64,000 nucleotides of DNA from Arthrobacter sp. AL12 (GTDB taxonomy: Bacteria; Actinomycetota; Actinomycetes; Actinomycetales; Micrococcaceae), in the NCBI RefSeq assembly GCF_029960645.1, contig NZ_JASBQY010000012.1:1-64000 (forward strand), in the 5' to 3' direction. Under the pieces are notes generated by a model. That model did not search any database, had not been told where the DNA came from, and worked only from the letters and a program-made list of their open reading frames with translations. Position 1 is the stretch's first letter. Each line of letters starts with the position of its first letter. Below, piece by piece: positions 57,817-64,000 of the stretch. A program made the translations under genes and the position numbers.

Positions 57817-58905
57817 TTGGCCACTTCTCAACGTATGCCCATCCCTCACGTGCGCGGCCCCATCAGTGCCGGGCTCTTCCGGCTTCTCGCCGGCAGCCCC
57901 GGAGACGATCCCGCGGCGCAGGCCGCCTTGCAGGATCTCGCCGCGGCACGGCTGCCAGACATCGAAGACGTGATCGAGGACGGCGACGTGCAGCTGACGC
58001 TCTTCTGCCTGTACGAGCTGCATTACGGAGGCCTCGACGGCGTGACCGACCGCTGGGAATGGAACCCCGGCCTGATCGCGCTCCGGCAACTGCTGGAGGA
58101 GCCCTTCGAGCGGACGCTCCGGGATGCGGCACTCCCGTACGAGGGCCCTGCCCAGCTGGATTCTGCCCAGCCCGATTCCGCCGCAGGCCTGGACAGTGAC
58201 GCGGTGGCGGATATCCTGTTCGGACTCGCGGCCCAGGACGGCGGACCCGGCATGTCCCGCCACGTCGCCAAAAAGGCGACCCTTAAGCAGCTCCGCGAAT
58301 TCCTGATCCACAAGTCGATCTACCAGCTAAAGGAAGCCGACCCGCACACCTGGGCGATCCCGCGGCTGCACGGCCGGGCCAAGGCCGCGCTGGTGGAAAT
58401 CCAGGCCGACGAGTACGGCGGCGGCCGCCCGGACCGTATGCACAGCACCCTCTTCGCCCGGACCATGCGCGGGCTGGGGCTGGACGACCGCTACGGCGCC
58501 TACGCGGACGCGGTCCCGCCCGTTTCCCTCGCCTCGGTCAACGTGATGTCCCTCTTCGGGCTGAACCGCCGGCTCCGCGGGGCTGTTGCCGGGCACCTGG
58601 CGATCTACGAGATGACCTCATCCCGGCCCAACCAGCTGTACGGCAACGGATTCCGGCGCCTCGGCTTCGGCGCCGATGTGACCGCGTACTTCGACGAGCA
58701 CGTCGAGGCGGACGCCGTCCATGAACAGATCGCGGGCAGGGACCTTGCCGGCGGGCTCGTGGAGTCGGAGCCGGAGCTCTTCCCGGACGTCCTGTTTGGC
58801 GCCACGGCGGTGATGGCCATCGACGACCGCCTCACCTTGCACATCATGGGGGCCTGGGACGACGGCGAGTCCTCCCTGCGCGCGGCCGTGCCCGCCGCGG
58901 TGTGA
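57817..58905 (+). CDS. Haem-oxygenase-like diiron protein
   Basis: A 362-residue protein of the iron-containing redox enzyme (haem-oxygenase-like) family. Candidate metal ligands occur in the expected order: Glu of CLYELHYGG, Glu/Asp of VEIQADEYGGG (about residue 195), His/Glu of HLAIYEMTSS and the EHVEADAVHE cluster (about residue 290). Members of this fold perform oxidative cleavage or N-oxygenation with a dinuclear iron site; the substrate here is unknown. The start TTG 57817 is taken because AAGGAAG lies upstream; ATG 57835 is the alternative. A CDGSH protein follows 41 bp later and may donate electrons. Confidence 0.8.
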   Translation: MATSQRMPIPHVRGPISAGLFRLLAGSPGDDPAAQAALQDLAAARLPDIEDVIEDGDVQLTLFCLYELHYGGLDGVTDRWEWNPGLIALRQLLEEPFERTLRDAALPYEGPAQLDSAQPDSAAGLDSDAVADILFGLAAQDGGPGMSRHVAKKATLKQLREFLIHKSIYQLKEADPHTWAIPRLHGRAKAALVEIQADEYGGGRPDRMHSTLFARTMRGLGLDDRYGAYADAVPPVSLASVNVMSLFGLNRRLRGAVAGHLAIYEMTSSRPNQLYGNGFRRLGFGADVTAYFDEHVEADAVHEQIAGRDLAGGLVESEPELFPDVLFGATAVMAIDDRLTLHIMGAWDDGESSLRAAVPAAV

Positions 58906-58946
58906 CCCAAAAACCCCGGCCCTTCAAACCCAGACATTGAGCACCG

Positions 58947-59195
58947 ATGAACCAGAACCCACCTGAACCGTCCACCGAGAATTTCATCGTCGTCTGCCCC
59001 GACGGACCGATCCTGGTGCGCGGCGACTTCGAGATCGTCACGCCGTCCGGGGAACCGGTGCCACGGCAGCGCAAAACCGTCGCCCTGTGCCGCTGCGGTG
59101 CCTCCGCGATCAAACCCTACTGCGACGGCACCCACAAGCTGATCGGCTTCCGGACCGAAATACCAGGCAAGCCTGGGAACAAGGTAGCTCCGTAA
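58947..59195 (+). CDS. CDGSH iron-sulfur domain protein
   Basis: An 82-residue protein with one CDGSH motif, CRCGASAIKPYCDGTHK (about residues 48-64). Its three Cys and one His bind a [2Fe-2S] cluster. The N-terminal half forms the beta-cap (ENFIVVCPDGPILVRGDFEI). It lies 41 bp downstream of the haem-oxygenase-like gene on the same strand. This pairing is seen in other actinobacteria, suggesting a redox-partner role that is not proven. Confidence 0.92.
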   Translation: MNQNPPEPSTENFIVVCPDGPILVRGDFEIVTPSGEPVPRQRKTVALCRCGASAIKPYCDGTHKLIGFRTEIPGKPGNKVAP

Positions 59196-59260
59196 TCGGC
59201 GCTGCCCGGCTGACCGCTGCTGCCCGGCGGATGGTTCGGGCCGGGCGGATCCCGTGCCCC

Positions 59261-59404
59261 CTAGTGCTGGTAGACGTCCCGACGGTGGCCCATGGCTACG
59301 ACCAGGACGATGAGCTGTGCGTCCCGGATCTCTTAGATGATCCGGTAGTCGCCGGTGCGGACGCGCCAGTCGCCGCTGCTGCCGGTGGGTTTCTTGGCGC
59401 CGGG
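59261..59404 (-). pseudogene. RelE/ParE-type toxin remnant
   Basis: On the minus strand the translation reads PGAKKPTGSSGDWRVRTGDY, then RII, stop, and EIRDAQLIVLVVAMGHRRDV to a TAG at 59261. This is the C-terminal half of a RelE-type toxin with an in-frame TAA (59333-59335) where Tyr is usual. The N-terminal part is missing: the palindromic element at 59407-59448 begins where it should continue. It is clearly non-functional. Confidence 0.8.
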
Positions 59405-59406
59405 GG

Positions 59407-59448
59407 CAAAGTTGGCCGCTATGAGAGGTCGCAAAGCGGCCAACTTTG
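59407..59448. repeat. REP-like palindrome, family F, inside the toxin remnant
   Basis: Perfect 14-bp arms CAAAGTTGGCCGCT and AGCGGCCAACTTTG enclose a 14-nt loop. It abuts the surviving part of the RelE-type gene and probably marks the break point. Confidence 0.88.
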
Positions 59449-59584
59449 GTGAATGGACGGGTGGGTGCCGCCGTCGCGACCGGCCGGAGCCCCCGGGCAG
59501 CAGTCCGCCGAAGAACGCGGTTGCGGCCTCCGGTGTGGACGTGCGGGGCCGATGACCGTGCCGTAGAGATGGACGTCCTAGTAT

Positions 59585-59698
59585 TCAAGCACGGTCGGCG
59601 CAGTCCCGGACGCTCAGCTCGATGCCGAGCTTCTCCATGACCGCAAAGAACTGGTCGTTGAAGATTTCATGACCCCGTGCAAGGACCCTCCTGATGAG
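59585..59698 (-). pseudogene. Unidentified short coding remnant
   Basis: A 37-codon open stretch on the minus strand reads LIRRVLARGHEIFNDQFFAV, then MEKLGIELSVRDCADRA and a stop. It is bounded upstream by TAG and has no start codon of its own, but its composition is protein-like. By position it could be what is left of the gene preceding the toxin. The family is not recognised. Confidence 0.35.
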
Positions 59699-59720
59699 CT
59701 ATTCGTAATAGGACCAGCCT

Positions 59721-59766
59721 GATTACCTTTTCGTAATCATTCCAGCGTCATTACGAATATGTAATG
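59721..59766. promoter_or_regulatory. Pair of operator-like inverted repeats
   Basis: GATTACCTTTTCGTAATC (59721-59738) and CATTACGAATATGTAATG (59749-59766) are two 18-bp palindromes with 6-bp arms, 28 bp apart. TATTCGTAATA at 59700 is a related half. This fits an autoregulatory operator of a toxin-antitoxin operon and lies upstream of the remnants. Confidence 0.5.
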
Positions 59767-60270
59767 AGGCAACCGGGCTCGACGGCGATGCCGTGGCTCG
59801 TGGTGCCGCCGCCGGCCTGCCGCAATGACGCAGGGGGCCGCTACAAGGGTTCTCATAGCTGCGGAGTTCGGCGCTCCGTGGGGGCGTTCTGTGATCGCTC
59901 GATGCTGCAGTGTTAAGTCTTTGAAGAATCTCTGAAGCGGCAATCTCGAAAGTGGCTTCTGATCGAGAGGCACTGCGTCTCAGTTCCTATGAAAGGATAC
60001 GTCGACGCGCAGCTACTTCCCGTTCTTGGGCGCGTCGGCGGAGGTCGAACGAGCTACCGTCATGCCCCCCGGGCGGAAGTGGATGAGACTGGACTTCGTT
60101 CACATTTGACCCGTTGGTCACTTCTGAAACAAAGAGTGGTATCTTCACCTTGTGTCCCCCCAAAATCTTTGGGAAACGGGCAAGAAGCCCATCAGGACCA
60201 CCGACCTTGAAAGCGGCGCTCTCGACGTCTTTTTGCCCCACACTCTGGGTCTCAACCTGACGGGAAAACC
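59767..60270. other. Leader region of the TasA-like gene
   Basis: About 500 bp with no supported gene. A TTGACC at 60108 and the AT-richer stretch to 60145 (TATCTT) may be promoter elements. CCCCAAAATCTTTGGG near 60158 could form a small hairpin in the leader. No known riboswitch was recognised. Confidence 0.45.
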
Positions 60271-60732
60271 GTGGCAAATATCGTGGCAAAGAAGAAGTTC
60301 AGCAAGAAAACAACGGCGGCCCTCACAGCGGCCTTCCTGATCATTGGCGGCGGCGCGTACGCGTTCTGGAGCACCACGGGCGCCGGAACGGGCGCCTCGA
60401 CCAACGCCCAGTCCAACGGAACAGTTGTCCTGACCGCCACGTTCGCACCAGGGCTCACCCCCGGTGCCAGTACCGCGGTGACCTACACGGCGGCGAACCC
60501 AGGAACCTCGAGCCTGCGGGTCGGGACCATCAGTCATGTGGTCAGCACGAGTGCCCCGTTGTGCCTGCCGGCGGACTTCACCATCGCCAACGTTCTGTCC
60601 GACACGACCGTTCCGGCCGGGGCCACGGCCTTTGCCCTCGCCGGTACCGGAACGCTGACCTTCACCGACACCGCCATCAACCAGGACGCCTGCAAGGGCG
60701 CCACGATCACACTGACGCTCTCGTCCAACTAA
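60271..60732 (+). CDS. TasA/SipW-type exported surface protein
   Basis: A 153-residue exported protein starting at GTG (a second GTG four codons later is possible). The N-terminus KKKFSKKTTAALTAAFLIIG followed by GGAYAFWSTTGAGTGAST is the pattern of SipW-dependent signal peptides, as in TasA/camelysin-like proteins and many actinobacterial surface proteins. The mature part is beta-rich, Thr/Ala/Gly-rich, with two Cys. It lies 90 bp upstream of the Ig-repeat giant on the same strand. No SipW peptidase gene is in the window. Confidence 0.82.
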   Translation: MANIVAKKKFSKKTTAALTAAFLIIGGGAYAFWSTTGAGTGASTNAQSNGTVVLTATFAPGLTPGASTAVTYTAANPGTSSLRVGTISHVVSTSAPLCLPADFTIANVLSDTTVPAGATAFALAGTGTLTFTDTAINQDACKGATITLTLSSN

Positions 60733-60743
60733 CAGGTTCCGCA

Positions 60744-60771
60744 GCGGACAGGTCCCATGGGACCTGTCCGC
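60744..60771. terminator. Perfect 28-bp palindrome between the two surface genes
   Basis: GCGGACAGGTCCCA is followed directly by its complement, with no loop, just after the TasA-like stop codon. There is no T-run. It could attenuate read-through into the giant gene or bind a dimeric regulator. Confidence 0.6.
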
Positions 60772-60821
60772 CGGCGGCCGCCCGGCAGGTCAGGACCGCC
60801 GGGAACTAATGAAGGACTGTC

Positions 60822-63800
60822 GTGCTTTTCGTCGACGCAGGTGACGCGGGAGTGCTCCACCGCGCACAGCGTGCCGTGGTGGTCATCACCCTTGCCCTCG
60901 CGGCCCTACTGGCACCAGGGGCCGGTACGGCATGGCCGTACTCCACCGGCCCAGTTTCCGGCGCAGGCTCCGCCAGCCTGGGCACAGTACAGCCCCCCAC
61001 AAACCTCACGGTCCCGGCAACGAGCACCGGAACGGTGCATCTGAGCTGGACCGCGGCCACCGGAACACCCAAGCCCACCGGCTACTTCATCACCCGCACC
61101 CGGACCAGCGACGGCGCGACCGCCGCCGCCTGCGGCACCAGCAAAACGGCCACGACGGCCGGTGCATCCTGCGATGACCTCACCGTGCCTGCCGGCACCT
61201 ACCGGTACACCGCCACCTCGGTGTACCGCACCTGGACCGCTTCCACCGCACTGAGCAGCGCCGTCGGGGTGACTCCGCCCGGCACGGCAACGAAGCTCGC
61301 CTTCCTCACCCAGCCCGCCAACTCCTCGACCGGCGTCGCACTCCCGACCCAGCCCGTCGTGGCAATCACCGACGTCAACGGCAGTATCGTCACCGCACAG
61401 CCACCCACTTCTGTCACCCTCACCGTCTCCGGAGGCACCCTGACCGGTTGCCAGTCCGCAACGACCTCGAATGGGGTGGCCACCTTCTCCGGCTGTACCG
61501 TCACCGGCGCCGGCAGCTACACGCTGACGGCGGCTTCCGCGCCACTGACCATCGCCGTCAGCACGACGTTCACCGTCGCCGGTCCCGCCGCCCAACTCGC
61601 CTTCACCACCTCGCCGCCGAACGCCACCGGCGGTACCGCCTTCGCCACCCAGCCGGTCGTGGCCGTCCAGGACAGCTCCAGACGCACCGTGACCACCAAC
61701 ACCAGCCCCATCACGCTGAGCATCACCGGATCTCCGGCCGGCGCCACCCTAGGGTGCATCTCGAACCCGTTGCCGGCCTCGGCCGGGAACGCGGCATTCA
61801 CCGGCTGCAGCATCAACAAGACCGGTACCTATACCCTGACCGCCGCCGGGGCCGGTTTCACCACGACCAGCACCAGCTTCACCATCACCACCGGACCGGC
61901 CGCCAAACTGGGATTCACCACGCAGCCGTCCGGCTCAACCGGCAGCGTACCGTTCGGCACCCAGCCGTCCGTCAGCATCCAGGATGCGGGCGGTAACACC
62001 GTCACCATGTCCACGGCCACCGTTGACCTGACACTCACCGGCTCCTCCGGCGCCGTGCTGAGCTGCGCCTCGACTGCCGTCGCCGCCGTCGCCGGTGTTG
62101 CCGCCTTTGCCGGCTGCAGCATCAATAGGACCGGCACGTACACCCTGAACGCCACGTCAGCCGGCCTCATTTTCACGATCAGCAGCACCACCACCGTCGC
62201 CGCCGGCGCCGCCACCCAGCTCGGCTTCACCACACAGCCGTCCGCATCCACAGCCGGTGTCCCTTTCGGGGCCCAACCCGTGGTGGCCGTCCAGGACGCC
62301 GGCGGCAATACCACTACCAGCACCGCGGCCCTCACCCTGAGTATCACCGGCTCCCCGTCTGGGGCCGTCCTGACCTGCGCGGCCAACCCCGTCACCGCGA
62401 CCGCCGGTGTCGCCGCTTTCTCCGGCTGCGGCATCAACAAAGCCGGAACTTATACTCTGACCGCCTCCGGTGCCGGTTACACGACGGCCAGCCTGAACTT
62501 CACCGTCTCGCTGGGAACCCCCACGAAACTTGGCTTCACCACCAACCCCACCAACTCCACCGGCGGCATCCCCTTCCCCGCCCAGCCCGTCGTCGCCATC
62601 CAGGACGCCGGCGGCAACACCATTACCACCAGCACCGCGGCCATCACCCTGAGCATCACCACCCCGGCCGGCGCGACCCTGGCCTGCACCACTAACCCCC
62701 TGACAACCATCTCGGGTGTGGCCGCGCTCTCCGGCTGCGGCATCAACAAACCCGGAACCTACACCCTGACCGCGACCTCCGGCTCCCTTGCCGGCGCCGT
62801 CAGTACCAGCATCACTATCAGCACCGGGCCGGCCGCCAAACTCGCTTTCACCACTTCCCCTACCGCCGCCGCCGTCAACGCGGTCTTCGCTACCCAGCCT
62901 GTAGTGGCCGTCCAGGATGCCGGCGGCAACACCATCTCCGCCAGCACCGCCCCGGTCACCTTGAAAATCACGGCACCCGCCGGCGGGGCGAACCTGACCT
63001 GCACCACCAACCCCCAATATGCCGTCTCGGGCGTGGCCGGCTTCGCGGGCTGCAAGATCAGCAAGACCGGAACGCGGACCCTGACAGCAACCTCCGGAAC
63101 CCTCACCGCCGCCGTCAGCGCCAGCTTCACCATCACCGGCGGCACGGCCACCAAGCTCGCCGTTACCACCAGCCCGTCCGGGTCCACCGGTGGCGTCTCT
63201 TTCCCCACCCAGCCCGTGGTGACCATCCAGGACGCCGGCGGCAACACCACCTCCAGCACCGCATCCGTCACGCTGAGCATCACAGGCTCCCCGTCAGGCG
63301 CGGTCCTGAGCTGCACGGCGAACCCCAAAAACGCCGTCTCCGGCGTGGCCACCTTTGCCGGCTGCAACATCGACAAACCCGGCACCTATACCCTGACCGC
63401 GACCTCCGGCTCCCTCACCGCCGCCGTCAGCACCAGCTTCACCATCACCATCGGCCCGGCGTCCAAACTCGGATTCACCACCAATTCGTCCAACACCGTG
63501 TACAACACTGTCTTCGCCACCCAACCCGTGGCGGCCGTCCAGGACGCCGGCGGCAACACCATCACCACCAGCACCGCAGCCGTCACCCTCAGCATCACCA
63601 CTCCCGCAGGAGCGGTCCTGGTCTGCACGGCGAACCCCAAACCCGCCGTCTCGGGCGTAGCTGTCTATGCCGGCTGCAGTATCGACAAGCCGGGCACCTA
63701 CACCCTGACCGCAACCTCCAGCGGGCTGACCTCCGCCGTGAGTGCCAGCTTTACCATCACTGCCGGGCCGGCCACCAAACTCGCCTTCAGCACCAGCCCA

Positions 63801-64000
63801 TCGGGCTCCACCGGCGGGAGCGCCTTCGGCACCCAACCCTTCGTGACTATCCAGGATGCCGGCGGCAATACAACCACGAGCACCGCATCCGTTACCCTGA
63901 GCATCACCACGCCCGCGGGCGCGACCCTGACCTGCACAACAAACCCCAGAACCGCGGTCGCCGGAGTGGCCTCGTTCGCCGGATGCAATATCGACAAAAC
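60822..64000 (+). CDS. Large Ig-repeat surface protein (3' end outside window)
   Basis: An open frame of 1,059 codons with no stop to the window edge, starting at GTG 60822 with AAGGACTGTC upstream. The N-terminus (VLHRAQRAVVVITLALAALL, then APGAGTA) is a signal peptide. A fibronectin-III-like domain follows at about residues 65-150 (PTNLTVPATSTGTVHLSWTA). From codon 158 come nine Ig-like repeats of about 104 residues. The consensus parts are KLGFTTQPSGSTGG, ATQPVVAVQDAGGNT, ITLSITTPAGATLTC and GCNIDKPGTYTLTATS, with one Cys pair per repeat. It is probably a secreted or wall-associated adhesin or stalk. The anchor is not visible. Confidence 0.9.
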   Translation, partial: MLFVDAGDAGVLHRAQRAVVVITLALAALLAPGAGTAWPYSTGPVSGAGSASLGTVQPPTNLTVPATSTGTVHLSWTAATGTPKPTGYFITRTRTSDGATAAACGTSKTATTAGASCDDLTVPAGTYRYTATSVYRTWTASTALSSAVGVTPPGTATKLAFLTQPANSSTGVALPTQPVVAITDVNGSIVTAQPPTSVTLTVSGGTLTGCQSATTSNGVATFSGCTVTGAGSYTLTAASAPLTIAVSTTFTVAGPAAQLAFTTSPPNATGGTAFATQPVVAVQDSSRRTVTTNTSPITLSITGSPAGATLGCISNPLPASAGNAAFTGCSINKTGTYTLTAAGAGFTTTSTSFTITTGPAAKLGFTTQPSGSTGSVPFGTQPSVSIQDAGGNTVTMSTATVDLTLTGSSGAVLSCASTAVAAVAGVAAFAGCSINRTGTYTLNATSAGLIFTISSTTTVAAGAATQLGFTTQPSASTAGVPFGAQPVVAVQDAGGNTTTSTAALTLSITGSPSGAVLTCAANPVTATAGVAAFSGCGINKAGTYTLTASGAGYTTASLNFTVSLGTPTKLGFTTNPTNSTGGIPFPAQPVVAIQDAGGNTITTSTAAITLSITTPAGATLACTTNPLTTISGVAALSGCGINKPGTYTLTATSGSLAGAVSTSITISTGPAAKLAFTTSPTAAAVNAVFATQPVVAVQDAGGNTISASTAPVTLKITAPAGGANLTCTTNPQYAVSGVAGFAGCKISKTGTRTLTATSGTLTAAVSASFTITGGTATKLAVTTSPSGSTGGVSFPTQPVVTIQDAGGNTTSSTASVTLSITGSPSGAVLSCTANPKNAVSGVATFAGCNIDKPGTYTLTATSGSLTAAVSTSFTITIGPASKLGFTTNSSNTVYNTVFATQPVAAVQDAGGNTITTSTAAVTLSITTPAGAVLVCTANPKPAVSGVAVYAGCSIDKPGTYTLTATSSGLTSAVSASFTITAGPATKLAFSTSPSGSTGGSAFGTQPFVTIQDAGGNTTTSTASVTLSITTPAGATLTCTTNPRTAVAGVASFAGCNIDK
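61293..64000 (+). repeat. Nine tandem ~312-bp Ig-like coding repeats
   Basis: Unit starts, at the K/Q-L-(A/G)-(F/V) codons, are 61293, 61593, 61905, 62217, 62526, 62838, 63153, 63465 and 63777; the last is cut by the window end. Period is 300-315 bp. Units around 62.5-64 kb are most alike, suggesting recent duplication at that end. Confidence 0.92.

Noticed and set aside
59407..59448. Terminator for the CDGSH gene
   Set aside because: It is 210 bp beyond the stop, has a 14-nt loop and no T-run, and sits at the break point of the toxin remnant, so it is better explained as a REP-type element.
60906..63997. Many long minus-strand reading frames opposite the 60.8-64 kb region
   Set aside because: They are shadows of the plus-strand Ig-repeat gene: they repeat with the same 312-bp period, lack ribosome-binding sites and arise from its G/C-rich third positions. 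The plus-strand frame has a signal peptide, start site and domain structure.

Overview
The window is high-GC actinobacterial DNA, most likely chromosomal sequence from the Arthrobacter/Pseudarthrobacter group (Micrococcaceae). This rests on the menA-menE-menB block beside PLDc_N and DUF4229 genes, a DUF6480 protein, a 3,4-dihydroxyphenylacetate dioxygenase that matches the Arthrobacter/Brevibacterium enzymes at every active-site residue, strong G/C third-position bias, and many short palindromic repeats. No rRNA, tRNA, CRISPR array, complete insertion sequence or phage was found.

Layout. 0.1-3.6 kb: a DUF559-like nuclease-fold protein, an MBL hydrolase, a GNAT acetyltransferase and two small membrane proteins. 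3.9-8.9 kb: a GAF-ANTAR regulator, a truncated dihydrofolate-reductase-like remnant, menaquinone genes menA, menE and menB, and a VOC protein. 9.0-17.4 kb: a CPBP protease, a manganese-type ABC importer whose first gene looks leaderless, an ABC-F ATPase, an AnsP-like permease, a dienelactone hydrolase and CsbD. 17.5-29.9 kb: SRPBCC and pentapeptide proteins, a thiolase / enoyl-CoA hydratase / hydroxyacyl-CoA dehydrogenase operon, a GDSL hydrolase, a tyrosine phosphatase, a sortase-anchored S1 protease, flavohaemoglobin and a DUF4397 protein. 30.4-37.7 kb: part of a phenylacetate pathway (thioesterase, paaZ, a TetR regulator, paaK, paaI). 38.3-42.1 kb: pta and ackA. 42.1-44.3 kb: a small accessory segment flanked by copies of one palindromic repeat. 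44.9-53.8 kb: a homoprotocatechuate meta-cleavage operon (hpaG-like fusion, gntR, hpaE, hpaD, hpaH, hpaI) divergent from a flavin monooxygenase gene. 53.8-57.5 kb: repeats and three damaged genes (truncated reductase, nonsense-interrupted NCS1 permease, frameshifted DUF998 protein). 57.8-59.4 kb: a haem-oxygenase-like diiron protein with a CDGSH protein, then a decayed RelE-type locus. 60.3-64 kb: a TasA-like exported protein and the first 1,059 codons of a large Ig-repeat surface protein that runs off the window.

How the parts fit. Two aromatic-acid routes share the window. In the phenylacetyl-CoA route PaaK activates, PaaZ opens the ring, and the 18.8-21.8 kb enzymes can carry out the later beta-oxidation. 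PaaR-type boxes lie in front of paaZ and, in weaker form, the thiolase and paaI. In the homoprotocatechuate route a ring hydroxylase feeds HpaD, HpaE, an FAH/RraA fusion, HpaH and HpaI, ending in pyruvate and succinic semialdehyde. Pta-AckA handles acetyl-CoA overflow. The paaABCDE epoxidase is not in the window.

The most distinctive features are at least six families of palindromic REP-like repeats, several of which encode the last codons of neighbouring genes; a REP-flanked accessory cassette; a cluster of damaged genes at 54-57.5 kb; the FAH-RraA fusion; and the Ig-repeat giant with its TasA-like partner.
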